Part shown: piece after piece, positions 39,762 through 47,731 of the stretch
How positions within the stretch are numbered: position 1 is the first letter of the stretch
How the letters are laid out: each line of letters opens with the position of its first letter
NCBI GenBank assembly: GCA_026005035.1
Contig: BPKH01000005.1
Span: 186,001-250,000 of the forward strand
Direction: 5' to 3'
Length of the DNA stretch: 64,000 nucleotides
Origin: Porticoccaceae bacterium
Lineage (GTDB): Bacteria; Pseudomonadota; Gammaproteobacteria; Pseudomonadales; Porticoccaceae
Program-made: the position numbers and the translations under genes
The notes under the pieces: model-generated
Told to the model about the DNA's origin: nothing
Databases searched by the model: none
Seen by the model: only the letters and a program-made list of their open reading frames with translations

Positions 39762-39840
39762 CACATTATTTGAGACGCGTGCTCACATTGCGTGAGACAT
39801 CTACGGGGTTTCCGCAGGCCAGCTCGCATTGTATGCGACG
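39762..39840. other. Three MuA-like transposase-binding repeats at the prophage right end
   Basis: CACATTATTTGAGAC (39762), CACATTGCGTGAGAC (39784) and CGCATTGTATGCGAC (39825) share CRCATTnnnTGMGAC. The first two are 22 bp apart, as the R1-R2 sites of phage Mu are; the third ends one base before the stop codon of the last late gene. The exact phage-host joint is a few bases left of 39762, and a terminal TG could not be placed. Confidence 0.6.
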
Positions 39841-40233
39841 CTAGACCGTCACGCTGAGCTGCTGCGCTGCCCCGCCGATGAGTAAGTCCAGCTCGAGCGT
39901 CACGTGCTCGGGCTTGTTCATCCGCGCCCCCACGCGCAGTACGCGCACACGGGGCTCCCAGCGCTGGATTGCGAGGGCCACCTCATAGTACAGGTCGGCG
40001 AGCCACTGGGCATTGACCGGGCGGTCGATGAGGTCGCGCAGGCGGCTGCCGTATTCCGGGCGCATGATGCGCTCCCCCGGATACGTGGCGAGGATGTCGA
40101 TGATGCTTTGGCGCAAATGGTCGATGCCGTCGATGCGGTGTGCGCTGGATGTCGACATACCCACCCAGCGCTTGAGCGCCGCCAGATTGGGCGTGCGGCG
40201 CGGCAAAATGTCGATGAGGGTCACGTCTGCCAT
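39841..40233 (-). CDS. Baseplate protein gp25/W family
   Basis: A 130-residue protein. GIDHLRQSIIDILATYPGERIMRPEYGSRLRDLIDRPVN is the gp25/GPW signature of the wedge protein found in contractile tails. The ATG at 40233 overlaps the gpD stop (TGATG); a GTG lies one codon earlier. In P2 this gene follows V, but here it is the very last late gene, next to the transposase sites. Confidence 0.9.
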   Translation of the reverse strand: MADVTLIDILPRRTPNLAALKRWVGMSTSSAHRIDGIDHLRQSIIDILATYPGERIMRPEYGSRLRDLIDRPVNAQWLADLYYEVALAIQRWEPRVRVLRVGARMNKPEHVTLELDLLIGGAAQQLSVTV

Positions 40234-41288
40234 CACTCTACCTCTTCGATGAGGTTCTCAATTGTGCCCTCCTTGGCCTTTCCAGACCCCGAAGGCGGCA
40301 CGCACTCTAGACGGGTGCGGAGACCGTTGGCATCGAGCGTGTGGTCGGCGCGCTGGATCACCCATTGCCCGGCGATCGGATCAGATAGGCCGGTGATCAG
40401 GACATGATGCCCGGCGAGGATCCGGGTGTCGCCGGGTAGCTCCAGCGCGAGGCTGGCGCTGGAGCGACGCAGTTGACGCAGCCTGGCGGTGGCCAGGTCC
40501 AGCGCCGCCCGCTCGTCCTTGGCGTCGTGGCGCAGGTCGAGCGTTGGGTAGTCTGGATTTTGACCATCTTCGACTTCCACGGGCACGCGTCGACCGGTGT
40601 CTGGGTCGTAGTACCAGGCGCGCACTTTGCCGTAGCGGCTTCTGGCGTTGGTGGTGTAGTCGTAGCGGGTGATCTGGCGCGCGTCGATGTGATGCAGGGG
40701 TGGCGCCCATTGTCCAGCATCGAGCGCAGGCTGCAGGTTGGCCGCATGCGGGCGCAGCGTAAGGCGCCGGGCATCGAGGCGCAGCACCCAGTCGCGATCG
40801 CGTGCGAGACGAGTGATAAGCGCCATGTCGCTTTCCGTCTGCTGGTCGACGTGGCCGATTGGTATCTGGACGGCATCCGGGTGGATGTTTGGCTCCAGCC
40901 CCTGTCGCTCGGCGATGCGGCGGGCGAGTGCATCGAGCGTGTCGTCGTCGCCGTCGTCGATCAGGGGCGCCTTGATCGACGTGTTGACGAAATCTGCCCC
41001 CTTGGCGGTAAAGCCGATGGAGAGTGGGGGGCCAGAGAGCCGCACTTCATCGACCACAAAGTCGCCGATGGTGGGGATCGGCGGGCGCTCCAGGTAGCCG
41101 AGCAGCAGCCGCACCCGATCGCCGATGGCCGGCAGCGCGACGAACTGCCCGCGATCGTCGAGCTCCACATCCAGGATGTCGCTTTCCAGACCCTCCGCAT
41201 CCGTCACGGTGAGGCGCACGGTGCGGTCGAGCAGGGTGTCCGTCAGGTCGGTGCCGGCGAGGTCGAAGAGATAAAAGACCGGGCGCAT
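40233..41288 (-). CDS. Phage late control protein D (tail hub, gpD family)
   Basis: A 351-residue protein starting MRPVFYLFDLAGTDLTDTLL. It is of the gpD/gp27-like hub family, with the LLGYLERPPIPTIGDFVVDEV beta-domain and a C-terminal segment YGKVRAWYYDPDTGRRV. It caps the tail tube at the baseplate and holds the spike. It lies just downstream of the X gene and overlaps gp25. Confidence 0.88.
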   Translation of the reverse strand: MRPVFYLFDLAGTDLTDTLLDRTVRLTVTDAEGLESDILDVELDDRGQFVALPAIGDRVRLLLGYLERPPIPTIGDFVVDEVRLSGPPLSIGFTAKGADFVNTSIKAPLIDDGDDDTLDALARRIAERQGLEPNIHPDAVQIPIGHVDQQTESDMALITRLARDRDWVLRLDARRLTLRPHAANLQPALDAGQWAPPLHHIDARQITRYDYTTNARSRYGKVRAWYYDPDTGRRVPVEVEDGQNPDYPTLDLRHDAKDERAALDLATARLRQLRRSSASLALELPGDTRILAGHHVLITGLSDPIAGQWVIQRADHTLDANGLRTRLECVPPSGSGKAKEGTIENLIEEVE

Positions 41289-41290
41289 GC

Positions 41291-41503
41291 TCAGAAGATG
41301 CGCGGCTTGGGCGTTTGGTGGGGCGGCGCCGGCGGCATGGCGATGACGGTCCCCGAAGGCAGCGCCGCGGGATCGCGGTTGGCAAGGCCCGGGTTGGCCT
41401 CGAGGACGCGCTCGACGGTGCGACCTGCTAGTGTGCCGTACCAGCGGTGGCAGATGAGGTCGAGGCGCTCGCCGTCTCTGGTGGTGGTGTGAGTCGTGCT
41501 CAT
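41291..41503 (-). CDS. Tail protein X (LysM-like)
   Basis: A 70-residue protein: MSTTHTTTRDGERLDLICHR followed by WYG and VLEANPGLA, the small LysM-like fold of P2 gpX. It starts at 41503 with an ATGA overlap to the U stop. It is thought to act in baseplate hub assembly. Confidence 0.88.
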   Translation of the reverse strand: MSTTHTTTRDGERLDLICHRWYGTLAGRTVERVLEANPGLANRDPAALPSGTVIAMPPAPPHQTPKPRIF

Positions 41504-41937
41504 ACGGCATCCCTCGCGTAGGCGGCGAGTGTGAGGCGGAAGCGCTGCTCGAGGGGGGTCCCGCGCTCGCCGATGACGGGCTGATCCTCTTCGATGCTCG
41601 TGATCACCCACTCGCCGAGCACCTCGCCGTAGCCGGTCACCAGGGTGAGCGGGCGCGCGGCGCTGCCATCGCGCAGCGCGACGTCAGCGAGCTCGCGCAT
41701 GGCCTTGACCTGGCCGAGTCCCCCGCGAAACGCCGGCAGGATCACGCCCTCGAGGGTGATCTCGTCGGTGCCTTTGCCGGTGAACTGGCGCGCGGGGTCG
41801 TTCCAGAGGCGATCTTGCGCCGGCCAGCGCCACTCCGTGCGCCGTGTGAGCCACTGGTATGCGGCGGTGTCGATGGCGAAGCGAAAGGTGGCTGCGCCGT
41901 CCCCCAGTGTCATCAGCACGTCACTCATGCGGGTCAT
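41500..41937 (-). CDS. Tail protein U (tail terminator)
   Basis: A 145-residue protein with TAAYQWLTRRTEWRWPAQDR and ERGTPLEQRFRLTLAAYARD, typical of P2 gpU, which forms the terminating ring of the tail. The start MTRMSDVLM at 41937 overlaps the tape-measure stop (ATGA), so it is preferred to the ATG at 41928. Confidence 0.88.
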   Translation of the reverse strand: MTRMSDVLMTLGDGAATFRFAIDTAAYQWLTRRTEWRWPAQDRLWNDPARQFTGKGTDEITLEGVILPAFRGGLGQVKAMRELADVALRDGSAARPLTLVTGYGEVLGEWVITSIEEDQPVIGERGTPLEQRFRLTLAAYARDAV

Positions 41938-44378
41938 CCATCGATCAGCAGCGCCCTGCGGGTGAGCCTGTCGCGCCGGGCCACATCCGCCAGCGCGCGC
42001 TCGACCTCGCGCCGCACGGCGGCGGCCACATCCTGGGCGGATTGGGGCGTGGCCGGGCCCTGTAGGTTGACGGTGATCTGGATGGAAGGCGCCATCTGCC
42101 GGTGGGGCTGCGAGTAGCCGACGGCTGGCGCAGTGGCCCTTGGCTGCGGCACGGCTGGCGCCGGCACAGGCAGCGCGATGGGGGTGGGCGCCACGGATGC
42201 CGCGGTCAGCGCGATGGGGGTGGGCGCCACGGATGCCGCGGTCAGCGCATCCGGCAGGGGCTTCGGCTGTCCGACCGCCGGCGCGGCGATCGCCATCGGC
42301 ACCGCGGCGATGCCCGCGGCCACGGCGTGCACGGCGGCCAGCGGAATGGCTGCCGCGCGCTCGATGCCCATCTTCAGGCCGTCCATCAGGTGGCCGCCGA
42401 TCTCGGCGAAGACGCGGCTCGGCGAGCGGATGCCCAGCGCGCCGCGCATGGTGTCGGTGATGCCGACGGCGATGCGGCGCACGCCGTCCTTGAGCGCCTG
42501 CCAGCGCCCGCGGATGCCAGCGGCAAGCCCGTCGATGATCTGCCGCCCGACGTCGATCATGCGGCCAGGCAGCGCAGCGACCCACTGCCAAGCCGAGGCG
42601 AAGCCCTCCTTGACCGTCTGCCAGACGGCCGCAAGCCGCGGCCCGATCGATTCCCAGTTGCGCCAGACGAGATACGCTGCGCCCGCGATGGCGGTGAGCA
42701 CCAGGCCGATGGGCGTGGTCAGCATGGCGCGCCCGACGAGCAGCACGGCCCGCCCGGCGGCTACCGCGCCCGAAGCGATCGCGCCCCAGGCCGTGCTGGC
42801 GATGGCGGCCACTTTGCCACCCCATGCCACGAGGGTCCGCCAGGCAAGGCTCGCCTGCATCATGACGCCGGCCATCAGCGAGCGCAGCCGTCCTCCCAGC
42901 GTGCGCGCTGCTCGCCCAGCCTGCTCCGCGCGACGATCGGCGCCGCCGATGTCCGGCAGCGCGCCGCTCAGGCCGCCACCGGGCATGTTGACCACCCAGA
43001 CCTTTTGCACGCCGCCGATGGCATCGGCAGCCGCCCCGGCGATGTTTGTGATGTCGCCACCGGCGCCTTTGCCGACGCCCAAGATGCGCAGGATGCCGCG
43101 TATCTTCCCCAGCTTACCCAGTGCGCCGATGGCGATGAGCGCCGAGCCAGCCGCAGCGGCCACACTGGACAGGGCCGCCACGCCGCCCACCACCCAGCGG
43201 GCGAGGTCAGGAAAGCGCGTGATGACGGCCTCGATCTTATCGGCCACCGCCATCAGCGCACCGCCGATGGCGTCTTTGAGCGGCATCAGTACTTCGCCCA
43301 GCCGGATCCACAGCTGCTCGAAGCGGTTGAGCATCTGCTGCCACTTGGCCCCGGCGCTTTCGTTGAGGATGCGGCTGGCGGCCTCGGCGGCGCCGTGGCT
43401 GTTGCGGATCGCGGACAGGTCTTCCTTGAGCTGGTCGGTCTGCCCCAGCAGCAGCATGACCGCGCGGAACCCCTCTTCGCCGAACCCCTTGCGCAGCTTG
43501 TCCTCCATCTCAGGCGCGAGCTGGTTGAGGTCGCCGATCTTGCGCTTGAGGTTTTCGAGAGTACGCAGCAAGTCCAGCTCGCCGGTGCTCTTCTTGACCG
43601 CCACCTGGAAGCCGATCTCCTGCGCCGCCTTGAAGCGGTTGGCGAGCATGCTGGCCAGCGCCGTGCCGGCCATCGAGCCCTGAAGGCCTGCGGAGTTGAG
43701 CCGACCCACGGCGGCGGCCATGTCGTCCACCGCCAGGCGCGCCGTTTTGGCCGCCGGCGTGGCGTATTTGAGCCCTTCGGTGAGCTGCGAGAGATTGCGC
43801 AGTTGAAAGCGCTGCTGCGTGGCGGTGATGATATCGCCCATGCGTGCGAACTCGCCCGCCGCGTCTCGGCTGCCATCGCGCATGTTGTTGAAGAGGATGG
43901 CTACGGCTTCGCCGGCCTCATCGGCGCTGCCGCGCGTGGCCTGACCCACCTGGATCGCCACCTCGGTGGCGTAGGTGGCCAGCGCCTCGGGGATGCCGGC
44001 GGAGAGGATGTTGTAGGCGGTGTTGTAGTAGTCGGTGAGCGTGGCGCGGTTCTGTCGAGTGAAAGCAAACGCCGCGGCCTGCATCTTGTCGAGCGTCGCT
44101 TGGGTCACGCCCGGCATGGACGCGATGGTCGCGCGCGCGTCGTCGAAAGCGGCGAACGCATGCACCGCCTGCATGCCGATCTGCTGCATGCGGCTGGATA
44201 GGTGGGATGTGGCCATCGCCACGCCATGCAGCGACGCGCCGGCGAGCGCCGCTTTGGTGCTGACGCGCTCCAGCGCCTGCCCGAGGCGCGATGTCGCGCC
44301 TTGGATGTGGCGGACGGGCGCGCTGATCCTGTCGATGGCGCTGATGATGACGCCGAAGGTCACCCCTGCCAGACTCAC
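41934..44378 (-). CDS. Tail tape measure protein
   Basis: An 814-residue protein starting at GTG 44378. The N-terminal half is helical with the TP901-type core (ILSAGIPEALATYATEVAIQVG, SAGLQGSMAGTALASMLANR). Hydrophobic stretches follow near residues 395-425 and 530-570, and the C-terminus is proline- and alanine-rich. It sets tail length and probably helps DNA enter the cell. A 36-bp tandem repeat lies in the proline-rich part. Confidence 0.93.
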   Translation of the reverse strand: MSLAGVTFGVIISAIDRISAPVRHIQGATSRLGQALERVSTKAALAGASLHGVAMATSHLSSRMQQIGMQAVHAFAAFDDARATIASMPGVTQATLDKMQAAAFAFTRQNRATLTDYYNTAYNILSAGIPEALATYATEVAIQVGQATRGSADEAGEAVAILFNNMRDGSRDAAGEFARMGDIITATQQRFQLRNLSQLTEGLKYATPAAKTARLAVDDMAAAVGRLNSAGLQGSMAGTALASMLANRFKAAQEIGFQVAVKKSTGELDLLRTLENLKRKIGDLNQLAPEMEDKLRKGFGEEGFRAVMLLLGQTDQLKEDLSAIRNSHGAAEAASRILNESAGAKWQQMLNRFEQLWIRLGEVLMPLKDAIGGALMAVADKIEAVITRFPDLARWVVGGVAALSSVAAAAGSALIAIGALGKLGKIRGILRILGVGKGAGGDITNIAGAAADAIGGVQKVWVVNMPGGGLSGALPDIGGADRRAEQAGRAARTLGGRLRSLMAGVMMQASLAWRTLVAWGGKVAAIASTAWGAIASGAVAAGRAVLLVGRAMLTTPIGLVLTAIAGAAYLVWRNWESIGPRLAAVWQTVKEGFASAWQWVAALPGRMIDVGRQIIDGLAAGIRGRWQALKDGVRRIAVGITDTMRGALGIRSPSRVFAEIGGHLMDGLKMGIERAAAIPLAAVHAVAAGIAAVPMAIAAPAVGQPKPLPDALTAASVAPTPIALTAASVAPTPIALPVPAPAVPQPRATAPAVGYSQPHRQMAPSIQITVNLQGPATPQSAQDVAAAVRREVERALADVARRDRLTRRALLIDG
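42171..42248. repeat. 36-bp perfect tandem repeat in the tape measure gene
   Basis: Two exact copies (42171-42206 and 42207-42242) and the start of a third encode a repeated LTAASVAPTPIA unit in the linker near the C-terminus. It changes the protein length by 12 residues per unit without shifting the frame. Confidence 0.9.
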
Positions 44379-44381
44379 AGC

Positions 44382-44573
44382 ATGACCTCGCTCGTCATTT
44401 CACTGGCTTTGGCGCTTCTCGCTGTGCTGCTGCCGCTGGCATCTGATGGCCTGAGCTGGCAGGGCGCGACGGCGGTGGCGATCCTCGCGCTGCTGTTGTG
44501 GCCGCTGGTGGCGATCATGCGCCGGCTGGTCGGCTGGGTGCACCGCATCATCACGGGCCCCCGCGAGCCTTGA
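44382..44573 (+). CDS. Small two-helix membrane protein, opposite strand to late operon
   Basis: A 63-residue frame, MTSLVISLALALLAVLLPLA and on, has two hydrophobic helices separated by SDGLSWQG and a basic tail (RRLVGWVHR). Its third codon positions are strongly GC, as in a real gene, and it fills the 172-bp gap between tape measure and E', overlapping the E' end. There is no clear ribosome site. It could be a phage lysogeny or holin-like gene; the minus-strand frame opposite looks less protein-like. Confidence 0.45.
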   Translation: MTSLVISLALALLAVLLPLASDGLSWQGATAVAILALLLWPLVAIMRRLVGWVHRIITGPREP

Positions 44574-44682
44574 GCACGGCCTCGGCGCGGCGGCACCACT
44601 CGCGGTACTCGTCGAGGTCCATCTCGCGGCCCACCGACGGCGGCCAGTGGTAGGCCAGAGCCAAGAGCTCCAGCCCGTCCAT
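44551..44682 (-). CDS. GpE/E' family tail assembly chaperone extension
   Basis: A 43-residue frame, MDGLELLALAYHWPPSVGRE, then MDLDEYREWCRRAEAVL, of the P2 E' (GpE) family. It is open upstream into the E gene, so the functional product is probably the E-E' fusion made by -1 frameshifting (about 128 residues). A separate start at 44682 is also possible. Confidence 0.8.
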   Translation of the reverse strand: MDGLELLALAYHWPPSVGREMDLDEYREWCRRAEAVLKARGGP

Positions 44683-44690
44683 CGGCGCGA

Positions 44691-44936
44691 TCAGTCGTTT
44701 CCCAGCATCTCCGCGACCGCCTTGCTCGCGGCGGCGAAGTCTGCGGCGTCGAGCTCGCGCACCTGGTCGGGCGTCCATTCGGCGAGATTCGCGATGAGCG
44801 CCACGGTCTTGGCCGTCTCGCCCTGGATCTTGTCGATCGCCTCCAGGTCGCGCACCTTGGGGCGGCGCAGCTTGAGCACGCCGATCTTGGCGCCGTTGAT
44901 TTCCACCGGTTCGCGCAGTTGGATCGTGATGGTCAT
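44691..44936 (-). CDS. Tail assembly protein E
   Basis: An 81-residue protein, MTITIQLREPVEINGAKIGV, with LRRPKVRDLEAIDK, the P2 gpE (phage_tail_E) pattern. It acts as a chaperone for the tape measure. Near its end, GGGAAAC (44703-44697) sits in register (G GGA AAC) just before GAC TGA, a canonical -1 slippery heptamer that joins it to E'. Confidence 0.9.
   Translation of the reverse strand: MTITIQLREPVEINGAKIGVLKLRRPKVRDLEAIDKIQGETAKTVALIANLAEWTPDQVRELDAADFAAASKAVAEMLGND
44697..44703 (-). promoter_or_regulatory. Programmed -1 frameshift heptamer GGGAAAC (E to E')
   Basis: In the E frame the codons are CTG GGA AAC GAC TGA. The heptamer has the X XXY YYZ form in the correct phase, and a -1 slip enters the E' frame as CGA CTG ATC GCG CCG ATG. 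Gene order and frames match the E/E' and lambda G/GT systems. Confidence 0.75.
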
Positions 44937-45158
44937 TCAACCCTCCGTCTTCTCCGTCTTCTTGCGGCGACTGCGGCGCTTGCGCGCCGGCGCTCCGTCT
45001 TGGTGGCCCGCATGCTCTGCGACGGCGATGCGCACGATGCCGCGGCGGGCCAGTGCAGCGGCGGTGGCGGCGTCGAGCGCCAATGTCTCGCCCGGCGCCA
45101 GCACCCGGCCTGGCAGCCACCAGCCCGCGCGCAGCACGGTCACTTCCACGGCGCTCAT
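44937..45158 (-). CDS. Small phage protein of unknown function
   Basis: A 73-residue protein: MSAVEVTVLRAGWWLPGRVL, PGETLALDAATAAALARRGI, and a lysine/arginine-rich tail. It has a short beta-domain pattern seen in small phage structural accessory proteins. It sits between tube and E with touching ends, so it is a true late gene. No function is assigned. Confidence 0.7.
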   Translation of the reverse strand: MSAVEVTVLRAGWWLPGRVLAPGETLALDAATAAALARRGIVRIAVAEHAGHQDGAPARKRRSRRKKTEKTEG

Positions 45159-45159
45159 C

Positions 45160-45666
45160 TCATGCCCCCAGCGCGGCGCGCAGCTCGGCGAGCTGATCGG
45201 TGCCGTCGATGATGGCCACCAGGTTCACCGGGTCGATCTCATGCAGCGTCCGCCCCTCGATGTCGAGCTTGTAGTAGTGGCACATCGCGGAAATCTTCAG
45301 GTCCGACGCCTCGGCAGGCTTCCAGGCGTCGGGCTCGAAGGCGAGCACCGCGCGCAGCGTGATCTCGATAGGGCGCGTGGTGCCGTCGTAGTCCACCATC
45401 GCGCCGGTGAACCGCAGTGGCACCAGGCGGCCCGGCACCACGGCGAACTCTCGGAACAGGTCCGGGTCGTAGCCGGTGAGGGTGAAGTCGCATTCGAGCT
45501 TTTCCACCGCCCCCATGGGGATGGCGACCTCGGCCGACATGCCGCCGGCCTTGTACTCGCGCACCACGGGGCTGAGCTTGGGCGGGGTGAATTCGGTCAC
45601 GCGCCCGAGGTAGCCCTTGCCCGCCACGAAGGCATTGAGGTTGGTCAGGATGTGCTGAATGGCCAT
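45160..45666 (-). CDS. Major tail tube protein (FII family)
   Basis: A 168-residue protein beginning MAIQHILTNLNAFVAGKGYL. It has VTEFTPPKLSPVVREYKAGG and GMSAEVAIPMGAVEKLECDF, the P2 gpFII pattern. It polymerises into the inner tube inside the sheath, encoded 12 bases upstream. Confidence 0.93.
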   Translation of the reverse strand: MAIQHILTNLNAFVAGKGYLGRVTEFTPPKLSPVVREYKAGGMSAEVAIPMGAVEKLECDFTLTGYDPDLFREFAVVPGRLVPLRFTGAMVDYDGTTRPIEITLRAVLAFEPDAWKPAEASDLKISAMCHYYKLDIEGRTLHEIDPVNLVAIIDGTDQLAELRAALGA

Positions 45667-45678
45667 GGCGATCTCCTA

Positions 45679-46827
45679 TCAGGCGGCGAAGATTTCGACG
45701 GCGTAGTCGGCCACCAGGTGCGAGCGGAAGGTCACGCGCTCGGCCGGCGCAGGCGGGGTGAAGTCGAAGTCGAAGTAGACCTTGCCCGCGGCGAGGGTGG
45801 CCGGGGTGTTGAGCTCCTCGTCGAGCCAGCAGCGCCCGCCCAGGATCGCCCCCACGTTCTTCAGGTGGCGCAGATAGGCGTTGACCGACTCCTCGACGTC
45901 GCGCACGTAGGCCTTGCCGATGGCGCGGTCCACCGCCCACAGGTGCGCCTGCAAGAGCGACTCGTGGATCATGTCGGCGGTGCGGCGTACCGACAGGAAG
46001 GCCCATTTCGGATCCGAGGAGCAGGTGCGGTTGCCCCAGAGGCGCACGCCCTGCTCGGTCACCAACGTGGCCACTCCGGGCTCGTTGAGCAGGTTCGCCT
46101 CGCTGTCCACACGCCCCAGGCCAAAATCGATGGGGCGCGCGGGGCGATCGATGCCGAGGAGCGGGTGGTTGGAAGGGCTCCACCAGAATCCGCGCTCGTT
46201 GTCGACCTTGGCGATGAGCCCGGCGACGTGCGGGGTCACCGGGACCACCTGGCCGTCCGCCACCGCCCACGGGTCGATGAGGTAGGCGCGCGCCGAGTCG
46301 AACTGCTGCCGATAGGCGATGGCCGCGGGGGTGGTGGCGTTGGGGCCATCGATCAGTGCCACCGCGCGCAGCTTGTCGGCCTGCGCGATCAGCGCATCGG
46401 CCACCGTCTTCTCCTGGCTGAAGCCGGGCGCGAGCAGAATGCGAGGCACCGCGCCGAGGACGCTGCGCGCCGCTTCCAGGGCGGCGATGCCGGTGCGCTC
46501 GCCGGTGTCGGGGTCGATGCCGCCGATGACGTTGGCTTTGGTCGCCTCGGCATCCGCCCCCTCTTCGACCCGGATGACGACGATGAGCGGCGCGTAGCCC
46601 TGCGCGTGGATGGCGCTGACGGCAGCGGGCAGCGTGCCGGTGGTGCCCAAACCCGCCGCGCTGCGCGGCGTGGTCAGCCACGCCGGCGTGCCGAGCGGGA
46701 AGACGTCGGCATTGGCGTCAGGCGCCGTGCCGACGAGCCCGATGACACTCGAGCGCGCCGTCTGGATCGGGCGCAGCCCATCGTCGATCTCGAGGATTTC
46801 GACCCCGTGGTGAAAGGCTTCGCTCAT
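45679..46827 (-). CDS. Contractile tail sheath protein (FI family)
   Basis: A 382-residue protein starting MSEAFHHGVEILEIDDGLRP. SSVIGLVGTAPDAN, the NPLLGIDRPARPIDFGLG region and WGNRTCSSDPKWAFLSVRRT are family features. It is the standard length for P2-type sheaths. It overlaps the 89-residue gene before it by four bases. Confidence 0.95.
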   Translation of the reverse strand: MSEAFHHGVEILEIDDGLRPIQTARSSVIGLVGTAPDANADVFPLGTPAWLTTPRSAAGLGTTGTLPAAVSAIHAQGYAPLIVVIRVEEGADAEATKANVIGGIDPDTGERTGIAALEAARSVLGAVPRILLAPGFSQEKTVADALIAQADKLRAVALIDGPNATTPAAIAYRQQFDSARAYLIDPWAVADGQVVPVTPHVAGLIAKVDNERGFWWSPSNHPLLGIDRPARPIDFGLGRVDSEANLLNEPGVATLVTEQGVRLWGNRTCSSDPKWAFLSVRRTADMIHESLLQAHLWAVDRAIGKAYVRDVEESVNAYLRHLKNVGAILGGRCWLDEELNTPATLAAGKVYFDFDFTPPAPAERVTFRSHLVADYAVEIFAA

Positions 46828-47093
46828 GGTGTACTCCTGTCGAGGGTGTAGCTGGGGGGAAGCTGCGCGCGCACCAGCTCAGACTCATAGCTCAGCCGGC
46901 AGTGGTCGCGCTCGAGCGGCGCAAAGATCGCGTCCAGTAGCGGGCGCAGGAGGCGCCCGGCGAGCTTGCCCTGCCGCTCCAGGCGCCAGGCGGCCGCGCT
47001 GATCGTCTCGTCCGGGTAGCCCTTGCCGAGGGTGAGCGCGACCCAGAGAAGCTGGTCGAGGGCGATGAGCAAGTGGAGCAGCCGGCGCTTCAT
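46824..47093 (-). CDS. Small phage protein, function unknown
   Basis: An 89-residue protein: MKRRLLHLLIALDQLLWVAL, LGKGYPDETISAAAWRLERQ, and HCRLSYESELVRAQLPP. The pattern (hydrophobic start, PDET, AWR, CR.SY.SE) recurs in hypothetical proteins near tail fibre or lysis genes of tailed phages. The start overlaps the stop of the fibre chaperone gene (ATGA). Confidence 0.75.
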   Translation of the reverse strand: MKRRLLHLLIALDQLLWVALTLGKGYPDETISAAAWRLERQGKLAGRLLRPLLDAIFAPLERDHCRLSYESELVRAQLPPSYTLDRSTP

Positions 47094-47731
47094 GCCAGGA
47101 TCTCCTGCGCGCGCCCGGCGGCGATGAGGCCGGCGATTTCCAGCGCCTGGACGCCGGCGACGGTCGACGGATCGTCGAGCACGACGCCCTCTGCCGCCTG
47201 CCATTGGAGCAGCGCGGCCTTGAGGGCCGGTGAGGTATCGGCTGCGGCCACGATGGCCTGCATCTCGTCGTCCGTGAAGCGGCGCAGGAACTCGAGCCGG
47301 GTCAGGCGGCGCGGTTGCGGGCGGTCGGCGTCCGTGACGGCGAAGGTCACCGCCTGCACGGCCTCGAGGCTTGCCGCCGCATCGATCTCGGCTTCGCAGC
47401 GGTTCGAGGCGCGCCGGATCGCCTCACGCTCGATGAGCACCTGCACGATCGCTTCACCGGGCACCCCCAGCCGCTCGCGCTCCTGCGCCCGCTCGAGGCG
47501 CCAGGCGATCGAGGCGAGGGCCGCCTCGGCTGCTTTGCGGACCTCCCGCTTGCGGAGTGTGCGGACCGCCTCTAGATCGAGAGACACGGTCTGGGTGTGA
47601 GGGTCCCAGACCAGCACCTCGAGCTCCCCGCTCCAGCCCTCCGGGGGGTCGACGAGCCGATACCCGTTGGGATCATCCGGGGTGGTCGTGCCCACGATGC
47701 GGTCATCGACGACGATGAGCTTTCTGGCCAT
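47090..47731 (-). CDS. Tail fibre assembly/chaperone-like protein
   Basis: A 213-residue protein: MARKLIVVDDRIVGTTTPDD, a central helical stretch, and a C-terminus LEFLRRFTDDEMQAIVAAAD and GVVLDDPSTVAGVQALEIAG. This resembles the small accessory proteins that follow tail fibre genes. It directly follows the fibre gene (adjacent bases), which supports a chaperone role. Assignment is by pattern and position. Confidence 0.6.
   Translation of the reverse strand: MARKLIVVDDRIVGTTTPDDPNGYRLVDPPEGWSGELEVLVWDPHTQTVSLDLEAVRTLRKREVRKAAEAALASIAWRLERAQERERLGVPGEAIVQVLIEREAIRRASNRCEAEIDAAASLEAVQAVTFAVTDADRPQPRRLTRLEFLRRFTDDEMQAIVAAADTSPALKAALLQWQAAEGVVLDDPSTVAGVQALEIAGLIAAGRAQEILA

Noticed and set aside
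39762-39840. End repeats as an insertion-sequence terminus
   Set aside because: No transposase frame adjoins them; they abut phage late genes, and the 22-bp spacing fits Mu-type end sites better.
40473-41492. Plus-strand open frame opposite gpD
   Set aside because: Low-complexity shadow of the late gene; no ribosome site or family similarity.
44375-44599. Minus-strand 74-codon frame in the gap before the tape measure gene
   Set aside because: It overlaps neatly at both ends but its sequence is compositionally unlike protein; the opposite frame encodes clean hydrophobic helices.
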